Shown here: one piece after another, positions 1 through 7,182 of the stretch
How the letters are laid out: the number at the start of each line of letters is the position of its first letter
Position numbering within the stretch: the stretch's first letter is position 1
Assembly (NCBI GenBank): GCA_020435205.1
Contig: JAGQZY010000019.1
Span: forward strand, 1 to 39,664
Direction: 5' to 3'
DNA: 39,664 bases
Source: Bdellovibrionales bacterium
Lineage (GTDB): Bacteria > Bdellovibrionota > Bdellovibrionia > Bdellovibrionales > JAGQZY01
Translations under genes and position numbers: made by a program
Notes under the pieces: generated by a model
Database searches by the model: none
Told to the model about the DNA's origin: nothing
The model's input: the letters and a program-made list of their open reading frames with translations, nothing else

Positions 1-1260
1 TTCAGTGTTTTTTATATTTACAATCATCCTGATATCCTTATGCAAAATTTTGCAGATCGTTGGACTCACACTCCCTCTCCGGTAAAAGCCCTCTATCTCG
101 GATTTGCTGCCGCTATGCTCGGTATTTCTGGATTTGAAAGCTCCGCCAACTTCATCGAGGAGCAAGAAGAAGGAGTCTTCCCTAAAACATTAAAAAATAT
201 GTGGCTCGCAGTATCTATTTTTAATCCGCTCCTGTGTTTTTTAGCTCTAGGTATCGTTAATGTGGGTGAAATCTCAAATCATAGCACTAGCCTGCTTTCC
301 CATATGGGTGATGTGAGCGCTGGAGGCTTTTTAAAAACCTTGATTAGTATTGATGCCGTGCTTGTACTTTCTGGCGCAGTCTTGACTTCTTATGTGGGCG
401 TGATTGGGCTTGTTCGCCGAATGAGTCTCGATCGTTGTCTTCCTCAAGTCTTTTTGACGCAAAATGAATGGAAGGGGACGAACCACTGGATTATTATCAG
501 TTTCTTTATCCTTTGTTCCTTGATCTTATTTGCCACCCAAGGTGACGTTGAAAGGCTTGCTGGAGTTTACACCTTGTCCTTTTTGTGCGTTATGGCTCTT
601 TTCGCCATTGGCAATCTTTTATTAAAATTTCGAAGGGGACGTCTTCCTCGTGAAGAAAGAGCCAACCCTGCATTTGTCGTCTTGGCCCTCTTTGGAATTG
701 TTGTCGGGCTCAGCGGAAACCTGACCACTAGTAATATTCTCATTTTCTCACAGTTTTTAGCCCTAGTATTGGGGGTTGTGCTAGTGATGCTTTATCGTAT
801 TCAAATCCTTAAGATCTTCCTAACCATATTAAAAAGTTTCATAAGTGTTATTAAATCAACAAGCTCAAAAATGTTTAAAACCATTACAAATACGGTTGAT
901 GAGATCAACTCGCAAGAGATGATCTTTTTTACCAAAGATGATGACTTACCAACTTTGAATGCGGCAGCCCTTTATGTCCTTGAAAATGAATTGAGCTCCA
1001 CCCTCACTGTCGTTTATGTCTATAAAAAAGGGGAGTCCGTTCCATCAGTTATCGCTGAACATCTCAAAACTATAGACCGCATTTATCCGGGACTTAAAAT
1101 CAACTTTTTAAGTGTCGAAGGTGAATTCGGACCGGACTTGATTGAATCTCTTTCCAAGCGTCTGGACATTCCCAAAAATTTTATGTTTATTGGCACTCCG
1201 GGCGATCGCTTTCCGTACAGAATTTCAGAACTGGGCGGGGTGCGCTTGATTATTGGCTAG
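1..1260 (+). CDS. APC-superfamily amino-acid permease with C-terminal Usp-like domain (5' partial)
   Basis: The reading frame is open from base 1, so the gene starts outside the window; the first in-frame ATG at 40 is probably internal. The visible part begins in the middle of a polytopic membrane protein. The segment reading GISGFESSANFIEEQ resembles the conserved glycine/glutamate region of APC transporters. Several hydrophobic helices follow up to about residue 265 counted from base 40. The last roughly 110 residues are soluble with alternating beta/alpha character (LTVVYVYKKG, NFMFIGTPGDRFPY), like a universal-stress-protein-type cytoplasmic domain, which some APC transporters carry. The protein should sit in the inner membrane and import amino acids or amines; the substrate cannot be read from the sequence. 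Its stop overlaps the end of the convergent nuclease gene by 4 bases. Confidence 0.75.
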   Translation, partial: FSVFYIYNHPDILMQNFADRWTHTPSPVKALYLGFAAAMLGISGFESSANFIEEQEEGVFPKTLKNMWLAVSIFNPLLCFLALGIVNVGEISNHSTSLLSHMGDVSAGGFLKTLISIDAVLVLSGAVLTSYVGVIGLVRRMSLDRCLPQVFLTQNEWKGTNHWIIISFFILCSLILFATQGDVERLAGVYTLSFLCVMALFAIGNLLLKFRRGRLPREERANPAFVVLALFGIVVGLSGNLTTSNILIFSQFLALVLGVVLVMLYRIQILKIFLTILKSFISVIKSTSSKMFKTITNTVDEINSQEMIFFTKDDDLPTLNAAALYVLENELSSTLTVVYVYKKGESVPSVIAEHLKTIDRIYPGLKINFLSVEGEFGPDLIESLSKRLDIPKNFMFIGTPGDRFPYRISELGGVRLIIG

Positions 1261-1742
1261 GGCTCCGTGGTCGAAGTTGCCGGGGAGCGACCGAACTGAC
1301 ACCAATCGATTTTGGGTTTAGTAGCACCCTGGTAAGAGTAGGCCAGCCTCTGATCAAGCAATAAATCTTTGAGGTTTCGGCCATCAATAATGACATCAGC
1401 AAGGATGCGAAAGTATTTTCCCCTTTGCACGTTCAGAAGATCCACACGCTTGGCATGTTTTAAAAGATTGGCTACGTATTTGCGAGCGGTGCGCCCTGCG
1501 GCTTTTTCACATGGATTTTTTGTTTTGGTTTCGGCCGTGTCCACTCCGTTCACCCGCACAGAAATCTTGTGACCTAAGAGGGGGTGGACATTGGGGATGT
1601 TGAAAGTGATGGTATCACCATCATAATTTTTGAGATACTTCACGCAATGAAATTCCGTTTTACTGTGATCGCAGTTAGACCCATCTTTGGCTAAAGCTAA
1701 AAAGGGGAAGATAACTAAAAAAACGACGCACAATTTTATCAT
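1257..1742 (-). CDS. Secreted staphylococcal-nuclease-like (SNase) endonuclease
   Basis: A 161-residue protein with an N-terminal signal peptide (hydrophobic residues 3-18 ending ALA). The SNase OB-fold signature is clear: YDGDT at 40-44, then R63, D68 and E71 in RVNGVDTAE, and R112 in KYFRILAD. These match the catalytic Arg/Glu/Arg and calcium-binding Asp positions of staphylococcal nuclease. The protein is likely a periplasmic or secreted Ca2+-dependent nuclease that degrades DNA or RNA, useful for nutrient scavenging. The start has no Shine-Dalgarno. A TTGCCC / TATTCT pair (1774-1779 and 1750-1755, minus strand, 18-base spacer) ends 7 bases before the ATG, so the mRNA may be leaderless. 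Two extra cysteines (C24, C33) could form a disulfide. Confidence 0.85.
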   Translation of the reverse strand: MIKLCVVFLVIFPFLALAKDGSNCDHSKTEFHCVKYLKNYDGDTITFNIPNVHPLLGHKISVRVNGVDTAETKTKNPCEKAAGRTARKYVANLLKHAKRVDLLNVQRGKYFRILADVIIDGRNLKDLLLDQRLAYSYQGATKPKIDWCQFGRSPATSTTEP

Positions 1743-1832
1743 GTCTTATAGAATAGGGGATCGCAGGGGCTTGGGGCAATCCCATCTGGAGTCCTGCATT
1801 ATGAAAAAGAAAAAAGTTCGTCATTGGGGGAG

Positions 1833-1841
1833 TGATATAAT
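1833..1841 (+). promoter_or_regulatory. Extended -10 promoter for the ATP-grasp gene
   Basis: TGATATAAT is a perfect extended -10 (TGnTATAAT). No good -35 is visible 16-18 bases upstream, which is typical of extended -10 promoters. Transcription would start near 1848, giving a leader of about 40 bases with the Shine-Dalgarno TAGGAGAG at 1873-1880. Confidence 0.6.
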
Positions 1842-1888
1842 AAGGTCCCCTATGAACCTTTTGTATGACCAGTAGGAGAGAGAATCAA

Positions 1889-3181
1889 ATGGGTAACAAA
1901 AAATTTCTGTTTATCTCTTGGAGCGGTTTGATTGGTGACATCGCGTGGCAGGTCGCCAAAGAAGGCCACGAAGTCAGATACTACATTCACAACGAAAGTG
2001 AACGAGATCTTTGCGATGGCTTTGTCGATAAAACCGACGATTGGGAAAGCAACGTGGATTGGGCTGATGTGATTGTATTTGATGATGTCCTGGGGCATGG
2101 GGCGATGGCCCAGAACCTTCGCGAAAAGGGGAAGTTTGTGGTGGGAGGCACGGCCTACACGGACAAGCTTGAAGACGATCGATCCTTTGGGCAAGAAGAA
2201 CTCAAGAAGTATGACATTCAAATTATTCCCTACCAAGATTTCACGACCTTTGACGATGCTATCCAGTACGTAAAAGATAATCCTTCGGCCTATGTCATAA
2301 AACCTAGTGGTGAGGCGCAAAACACTAAACGCCTTTTGTTTGTCGGTGAGGAGGAAGATGGCAATGATGTCATCCGTATGCTCGAGGCTTACAAAAGAGC
2401 TTTTGCTGACAAGATAAAACAGTTTCAACTGCAAAAGCGTATGAAGGGGGTTGAGGTCGCTGTTGGAGCCTTCTTTAATGGCAAAGAGTTTATCACACCC
2501 ATCAATATTAACTTTGAGCACAAAAAGCTTTTCCCAGGGAATCTGGGGCCGCCGACAGGAGAGATGGGGACCGCAATGTTTTGGAGTGGACCCAATAAAT
2601 TATTTAATGTCACTTTAAAAAAGATGGAGTCCAAGTTGGCTGAAGAAGGCTATGTTGGCTACATTGATATTAACTGTATGGTGAATCACAAAGGAGTGTA
2701 TCCACTTGAGTTCACCGCCCGTTTTGGTTACCCAACCATAAGTATTCAGCAGGACACCTTCCTTTCACCCATTGGTGCGTTCTTAGCTGACCTTGCGGAA
2801 GGTAAAAATCCAAAGTTGCGGGTGAAATCAGGATTTCACATAGGCGTTCGAGTTTGTGTCCCCCCATTTCCTTTTGAAGACAAGAAAACATTTGATTCCT
2901 ATTCCAAAGACGCAGTGATTGTATTTAAAAAACCAAATCGCGAAGGTATTCACATCGAAGATGTTCGTATGAGTAATGAGCAATGGCTAGTCGCAGGCAG
3001 TACTGGGGTTGTGCTTGTCGCTGTTGGCACAGGACAGACCATGAAGCAGGCCCAGGCCCAGGCCTACAACCGAATTAGCAATTTACTGATACCCAACATG
3101 TATTATCGCAAGGATATTGGGGATCGTTGGTTTGAGGATAGCGATAAGCTCCACAATTGGGGTTATCTCCGCGAAACCTAA
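1889..3181 (+). CDS. PurD-like ATP-grasp ligase
   Basis: ATP-grasp enzyme of the phosphoribosylamine-glycine ligase (GARS) type, 430 residues from the ATG at 1889. This start has a strong Shine-Dalgarno (TAGGAGAG, 8 bases upstream); an in-frame ATG at 1865 has none. Visible features are an N-terminal Rossmann-like domain (KFLFISWSGLIGDIAWQVAKEGH), the ATP-binding strand AYVIKPSGEAQNTKRLL, EVAVGAFFNG, and the metal-binding strand PLEFTARFGYPT, which corresponds to LEFNxRFGDPE in PurD. The aspartate-proline of the usual RFGDPE is replaced by Tyr-Pro. PurD joins phosphoribosylamine and glycine in purine synthesis; here the diverged motifs and lack of neighbouring pur genes leave open another carboxylate-amine ligase. 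Monocistronic. Confidence 0.75.
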   Translation: MGNKKFLFISWSGLIGDIAWQVAKEGHEVRYYIHNESERDLCDGFVDKTDDWESNVDWADVIVFDDVLGHGAMAQNLREKGKFVVGGTAYTDKLEDDRSFGQEELKKYDIQIIPYQDFTTFDDAIQYVKDNPSAYVIKPSGEAQNTKRLLFVGEEEDGNDVIRMLEAYKRAFADKIKQFQLQKRMKGVEVAVGAFFNGKEFITPININFEHKKLFPGNLGPPTGEMGTAMFWSGPNKLFNVTLKKMESKLAEEGYVGYIDINCMVNHKGVYPLEFTARFGYPTISIQQDTFLSPIGAFLADLAEGKNPKLRVKSGFHIGVRVCVPPFPFEDKKTFDSYSKDAVIVFKKPNREGIHIEDVRMSNEQWLVAGSTGVVLVAVGTGQTMKQAQAQAYNRISNLLIPNMYYRKDIGDRWFEDSDKLHNWGYLRET

Positions 3182-3290
3182 AAGGGATGGGCTCAAAATA
3201 CGAGAAAGAGCCATTGGCTGCCTCATCGATATTGAGCTCTTAAAGGTAAGTAATTGAAATGTCTCGTCTTAGCATTTATTTTTGTATATT

Positions 3291-3319
3291 TTGACATTGA
3301 GTTTGACTTCATTTACTGT
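3291..3319 (+). promoter_or_regulatory. Promoter of the XRE/TerB-NfeD-SPFH operon
   Basis: A perfect -35 TTGACA (3291-3296), a 17-base spacer and TACTGT (3314-3319) as -10. The expected transcription start is at or next to 3326, the A of the ATG, and there is no Shine-Dalgarno upstream, so the message is probably leaderless. The -10 lies within a palindrome. Confidence 0.6.
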
Positions 3320-3334
3320 ACATATATGTACAGT
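3315..3334. promoter_or_regulatory. 20-bp perfect palindrome, probable operator
   Basis: ACTGTACATATATGTACAGT is a perfect 20-bp inverted repeat. It covers most of the -10 element and the start codon (3326) of an XRE-type regulator. The most likely reading is an autoregulatory operator bound by that protein as a dimer. It resembles a LexA box, but the CTGT and ACAG half-sites are 10 bases apart instead of 8. Confidence 0.65.
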
Positions 3335-4078
3335 GATGATCTGCTTTTAAAATCCATTAAGCTAGCCCGCGAGGAGGCCGGCCTCACCCAAAAAAAGGTG
3401 GAGGAAAAGCTTGGCCTTAGACCACTCACCCTGCGCGACTACGAAATCGGGCGCATCAAGCTTCCGCTCAGCGTGGCCGCCGACCTCGCCAATGTTTATG
3501 GGGTGACTCTCGATCAGTTGGCGGGGCGACAGGCCCATCCTTCCACATTGAGCCCATCTCAGTTCTTGGCCAACTTCTCGTCCATCTTTGCCGGCGGCAC
3601 TCATCAGTTGATCCTCGTCGACCCCATCTTGCGCGCCTTTTTTGATGACCATCGCGACGAGTTTTTTGATCACTCCATGTTTGAGGTTTTGACTCGCAAG
3701 CTTTCTAAAAAAGATGGCAAAGACTTACTTTTAGATGTGACCAAGCTTTTGTATTCACTGGCTGGCTGTGACAGCAAAATTGCTGACGAAGAGGTGAGAA
3801 CTATTAAGTACATTCTGTCGGCCTTTGACATGATCAAGAGCTATAAAATGGTGAGCCCTTTTGCTGTCGAAACCTTTCAATGGAAAACCCTGCCAAAATA
3901 CTTAGAGTCCATTGAAATTCGCCACTTTATTGTATGGCTGATGTTTTTGTTCGCTAACACAGATGGCAAAATAACCACTGATGAAGTGAATTTTATTGAA
4001 GCTCGTGCGGAAGAGCTTAAAATTAATAAATCCAATTTTTTATTGATCCACGGACAGTTCGTTAAAGGGAGAAGCTAA
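3326..4078 (+). CDS. XRE-family HTH regulator with TerB-like C-terminal domain
   Basis: 250 residues from the ATG at 3326. An upstream in-frame ATG (3254) would add an unlikely hydrophobic extension containing the promoter. Residues 1-70 form a Cro/C1-type HTH (SIKLAREEAGLTQKKVEEKLGL, then TLRDYEIGRIKLP and the DQLAG end). Residues about 120-245 are helical and hold two acidic DGKI/DSKI..DE motifs (CDSKIADEEV, TDGKITTDEV) as in the TerB-like fold. Family knowledge links TerB domains to membrane-associated stress responses. The gene overlaps the NfeD gene by one base (TAATG), so it is probably translationally coupled to it and controls the operon. The XRE-TerB assignment is clear for the HTH and probable for TerB. 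Confidence 0.8.
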   Translation: MYSDDLLLKSIKLAREEAGLTQKKVEEKLGLRPLTLRDYEIGRIKLPLSVAADLANVYGVTLDQLAGRQAHPSTLSPSQFLANFSSIFAGGTHQLILVDPILRAFFDDHRDEFFDHSMFEVLTRKLSKKDGKDLLLDVTKLLYSLAGCDSKIADEEVRTIKYILSAFDMIKSYKMVSPFAVETFQWKTLPKYLESIEIRHFIVWLMFLFANTDGKITTDEVNFIEARAEELKINKSNFLLIHGQFVKGRS

Positions 4079-4512
4079 TGGAATTTTATTTGTATTGGCT
4101 CATTTTAGGCGTCATCCTCATCGTGCTCGAATTTATCGTGCCTGGAGCCATTGTTGTCTTTTTAGGGGTTGCCGCAATGGCCGTAGGTGGATTGCTTTAC
4201 TTTGGCATCATCACCACATGGTTTCACGCGTTTATAGCTTGGTTTATTGGATCTCTTTTTCTTATGCTATTTTTGCGCCAACTTTTTGTGGCCTATTTTG
4301 AAGGGGATTCCTCCGTGGAAAACGTAGATGAGGATGTGGATATGCAGGGCTCGGTGGTCGAGGTGACTGAAGAGGTCCTCCCTTATAAAGAGGGGCGAGT
4401 ACGATTTCGTGAAACCACTTGGAGTGCACGTAGCGATGAAGAGTTAAGTGTGGGTTCAAAAGCCCGCGTTTTGAAAAGAGATGGAAACACCTTAATTGTA
4501 CAATCACTTTAA
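4078..4512 (+). CDS. NfeD-family membrane protein
   Basis: 144 residues. Three or four hydrophobic segments fill residues 3-75 (YLYWLILGVILIVLEFIVPGA is typical of NfeD). The soluble C-terminal part (residues 90-144) looks like the NfeD OB-fold: MQGSVVEV, GRVRFRETTWSARSDEELSVGSKARVL, NTLIV. WSARSDE plus the final VxxxDGNTLIV are hallmarks. This is the short form without the ClpP-like protease domain. NfeD proteins work with SPFH/stomatin partners in the inner membrane, and two such genes follow immediately, so this matches the well-known NfeD-SPFH gene pair. Confidence 0.9.
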   Translation: MEFYLYWLILGVILIVLEFIVPGAIVVFLGVAAMAVGGLLYFGIITTWFHAFIAWFIGSLFLMLFLRQLFVAYFEGDSSVENVDEDVDMQGSVVEVTEEVLPYKEGRVRFRETTWSARSDEELSVGSKARVLKRDGNTLIVQSL

Positions 4513-4549
4513 TTGGACAGCTTTGTTAGTTTAAATATTAGGAGGAAAC

Positions 4550-5473
4550 ATGTTAACCGCTTTTACTTTTTTGGTCATAGTCGCGCTTTTTGTGCTCTAT
4601 AACACCATTTGTATTGTACACATGCGCGAGAGCATGGTTGTTGAAAGGCTGGGTAAATTTCGTAAAGTGCTTGAACCAGGTTTTCACTTTTTAGTGCCTT
4701 TTTTTGATCGGGTAGCCTATGTACATGAGATCCGTGAACAGGTGATTGACATACCTTCTCAGGTTTGTATCACCAATGACAATATGCAAGTCGAAGTTGA
4801 CGGATTGGTTTATCTCAAGGTGACCGATCCTAAAAAAGCCAGTTATGGAATTGGCGATTACGTCAACGCATCGATCAATCTAGCACAAACGACCATGCGC
4901 TCAGAAGTGGGGAAGCTCAGTCTTTCTAGGATTTTTAGTGAGCGTGAAACTTTAAATGATAAAATTGTGCGCGAGATTGATATCGCTAGTGACCCGTGGG
5001 GAATTAAAGTGTTGCGCTATGAAATTAAAAACATTGCGCCTTCTAGACACGTTCTTGCCACCCTGGAAAAGCAAATGGAGGCCGAGCGTGCCAAGCGAGC
5101 TGAGATCACTTTGGCCACTGCAAAAAAAGAGTCTCAGATTATTATTTCCGAAGGTCAGCGCCAAGAGTCCATTAATATCTCTGAGGGCGAAAAGCAAAAG
5201 CGCATCAACCATGCCAAAGGGAAATCTGCTGAAATTGAGCTTCTTGCTAATGCCACTGCCGAAGGCTCCTCCATGGTTGCCCAAGCTGTCAATAAGCCTG
5301 GAGGGCAAATGGCGGTGAAGATGCAGCTTGTGGAGCAATACATCGATGAGCTGAATCGCGTTTTAGGAAAAGCTAAAGTCACCGTTCTCCCCGAAGGTAT
5401 GGCCAATTTAAAGGCTTTCTTTGATGGAACGGGTAAGCTTGTTAACCCTGTTAAAGTCTTAGATAAAAAGTAA
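4550..5473 (+). CDS. SPFH (stomatin/prohibitin) membrane protein, paralogue 1
   Basis: 307 residues, starting 4 bases after a perfect AGGAGG. An N-terminal membrane helix (residues 2-22) precedes the SPFH/band-7 domain (MRESMVVERLGKFRKVLEPGFHFLVPFFDRV ... QVEVDGLVYLKVTDPKKASYGI ... IKNIAPS). A helical coiled-coil region rich in Ala/Glu/Lys (EKQMEAERAKRAEI to about residue 240) is followed by a short C-terminal tail. The architecture is that of QmcA/paraslipin, which forms oligomeric rings or cages in the inner membrane with NfeD. The gene is co-directional with NfeD and the second SPFH gene and belongs to the same operon. Confidence 0.9.
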   Translation: MLTAFTFLVIVALFVLYNTICIVHMRESMVVERLGKFRKVLEPGFHFLVPFFDRVAYVHEIREQVIDIPSQVCITNDNMQVEVDGLVYLKVTDPKKASYGIGDYVNASINLAQTTMRSEVGKLSLSRIFSERETLNDKIVREIDIASDPWGIKVLRYEIKNIAPSRHVLATLEKQMEAERAKRAEITLATAKKESQIIISEGQRQESINISEGEKQKRINHAKGKSAEIELLANATAEGSSMVAQAVNKPGGQMAVKMQLVEQYIDELNRVLGKAKVTVLPEGMANLKAFFDGTGKLVNPVKVLDKK

Positions 5474-5482
5474 GGAGGCTCT

Positions 5483-6409
5483 ATGACAAATTTATTTGAT
5501 GTTTTTAATTTAGTATTTTGGGGTGGATGCTTTCTGATCATTGTCGTCAAGTTCATCCAGTCTATCCGAATTGTACCCACGCAAAGCGCCTACGTCGTTG
5601 AGCGCCTTGGCCGCTATCACGCCACCTTGGGGCCAGGTTTTCACGCTCTGATCCCTTTTGTCGATAGGGTGACTTTCATTCAAGACCTTAAAGAGCGCAC
5701 GATCGATGTGCCGCCTCAGGATTGTTTTACTAAAGATGAAGTGCGCGTTGAAGTCGATGGCGTTATCTATATGTCCGTGGTCGATCCCACCAAAGCGAGC
5801 TATGGTGTGACTGAATTTGATTTTGCTGCCATTGAACTGGCGCAAACCACCACACGCTCGGTGATCGGTACTTTGGATCTTGATAAATCCTTTGAGGAAA
5901 GAGACCTGATCAGCTCTAAAGTGGTGCAGGTACTCAATCAAGCTGGTGAGTCGTGGGGGATTCGCGTTCATCGCTACGAGATCAAAAACATTGCGCCCCC
6001 CGAAAGCGTGCAAGCCTCGATGGAAAAGCAGGTGACTGCCGAACGTGATCGTAGGGCCATCTTAGCAACTAGTGAAGGAGATAAGCAATCCCGCATCAAT
6101 AAGTCGGAAGGCTTAAAGATGGAGATGATCAACATTTCTGAAGGTGAAATGCAAAAACGGATCAATGAAGCTCAGGGGCGTGCTGAAGAAATTCTTTTGG
6201 TAGCAAAAGCCACAGCGGAATCCATTGAAAAGATTGGTGGGGTTTTGACAAGTCCCGGTGGGGAAGCTGCATTTGAACTCAAACTTAAAGAAAAGTATCT
6301 TGGTAGCATGAGTCAGCTTGCTGACGGTGCCGTGGATATTGTTTTGCCAGGCTCTCTCAATCAGTATGATTCTTGGGTAGAGAATCTTGGCCTCACTAAT
6401 AATTACTAA
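5483..6409 (+). CDS. SPFH (stomatin/prohibitin) membrane protein, paralogue 2
   Basis: 308 residues, 9 bases after the previous gene, with AGGAGG 4 bases before the ATG. It has the same architecture as the preceding gene: membrane helix at residues 11-28, band-7 domain (SAYVVERLGRYHATLGPGFHALIPFVDRV, VEVDGVIYMSVVDPTKASYGV, IKNIAPPESV) and a coiled-coil region. The two proteins are collinear and similar throughout the core but differ at the N-terminus and in the last 40 residues, so they are old tandem duplicates rather than a recent copy. A hetero-oligomeric SPFH complex with the NfeD protein is a plausible inference. Confidence 0.9.
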   Translation: MTNLFDVFNLVFWGGCFLIIVVKFIQSIRIVPTQSAYVVERLGRYHATLGPGFHALIPFVDRVTFIQDLKERTIDVPPQDCFTKDEVRVEVDGVIYMSVVDPTKASYGVTEFDFAAIELAQTTTRSVIGTLDLDKSFEERDLISSKVVQVLNQAGESWGIRVHRYEIKNIAPPESVQASMEKQVTAERDRRAILATSEGDKQSRINKSEGLKMEMINISEGEMQKRINEAQGRAEEILLVAKATAESIEKIGGVLTSPGGEAAFELKLKEKYLGSMSQLADGAVDIVLPGSLNQYDSWVENLGLTNNY

Positions 6410-6417
6410 ATCAGTCC

Positions 6418-6437
6418 GCCCCCTCAAAATGGGGGGC
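6418..6437. terminator. GC-rich hairpin between convergent genes
   Basis: GCCCCC (6418-6423) pairs with GGGGGC (6432-6437) just after the SPFH stop codon. There is no good T-tract, so it is a possible rather than a classic intrinsic terminator. Confidence 0.45.
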
Positions 6438-6464
6438 TGCACTTTCCCAGAACTTTCTGACAAT

Positions 6465-7019
6465 TTAAGAAAGATTTAAAAACTTCCAAATGGCCATGTA
6501 GTCCCAAAGCTTTATCGGCCACTGGATATAAGCTAGACCGATAAGCAAGCCGTAGCTGAAGCCGTGCATAAGGTAGGCTTCCTTCCATGAGAGTTGAATC
6601 TTCGAGAAGCGATTGATGAGCCAGCGTTCCAACCACACGGATAGGAAAAAGCAGGGTATTAATGTGATTGCGAGAGCAATAAAATGGTAAATTTCCATTT
6701 TTGCTAAATTTTCAAAAGGAATGAGCCATCCTATTTGCAGCCGGATCACAAAAGGCATGAGTGCCGTAAAGATAGCGGCTAATGGATAGCCAATGAGTGT
6801 GGTCAAGAGGTTGGCTATTCCGACCCATTTGAGTTCATGGCTTAGGGATAGGCCTCCTTTTAAAAAACTGAGAACAAAAGTTTCACTCAGAATAACAAAT
6901 AAGAGGCTTGCGACCACAAAGGGGTAGCCGTAGACAACAACTGGGATGCCTACATTCGCCATCGCCTGCGAACAAAATAACAATCCCCCCAAGGTTAAAA
7001 TTAAATGCTTGGACTTCAT
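6465..7019 (-). CDS. Polytopic membrane protein of unknown function
   Basis: 184 residues with AAGGAGGATT directly before the ATG, a strong ribosome site. The N-terminus resembles a signal peptide (ILTLGGLLFCSQAMA), followed by three or more hydrophobic segments (about 24-52, 64-90, 110-128, 155-168). The sequence LLSxETFVLSF and the lone WLERWLINRF are not diagnostic of a family I recognise. It is transcribed alone, between the SPFH operon and the large lipoprotein gene on the opposite strand. Function unknown. Confidence 0.7.
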   Translation of the reverse strand: MKSKHLILTLGGLLFCSQAMANVGIPVVVYGYPFVVASLLFVILSETFVLSFLKGGLSLSHELKWVGIANLLTTLIGYPLAAIFTALMPFVIRLQIGWLIPFENLAKMEIYHFIALAITLIPCFFLSVWLERWLINRFSKIQLSWKEAYLMHGFSYGLLIGLAYIQWPIKLWDYMAIWKFLNLS

Positions 7020-7182
7020 AAATCCTCCTTGGCTTTGAGGGCTTGTCCCATGGGAGGGGTGACTGGGCAGTCAAAAAACAACTAGATTGGTAGATTCAGT
7101 CTATGGATGGAATCTTTCCATCTCATTTTGAAACGAAACCTATAAAAGCTAAAGGCAAGGGACAAAAGTCCGATAACTATAT

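Noticed and set aside
1850-2521. Long minus-strand reading frame opposite the ATP-grasp gene
   Set aside because: The plus-strand gene has a clear family, promoter and ribosome site; the opposite frame has no signal, domain or ribosome site and is a codon-bias shadow.
3315-3334. LexA/SOS box
   Set aside because: The CTGT and ACAG half-sites are spaced by 10 rather than 8 bases, and the gene is an HTH regulator itself; an autoregulatory operator fits better.
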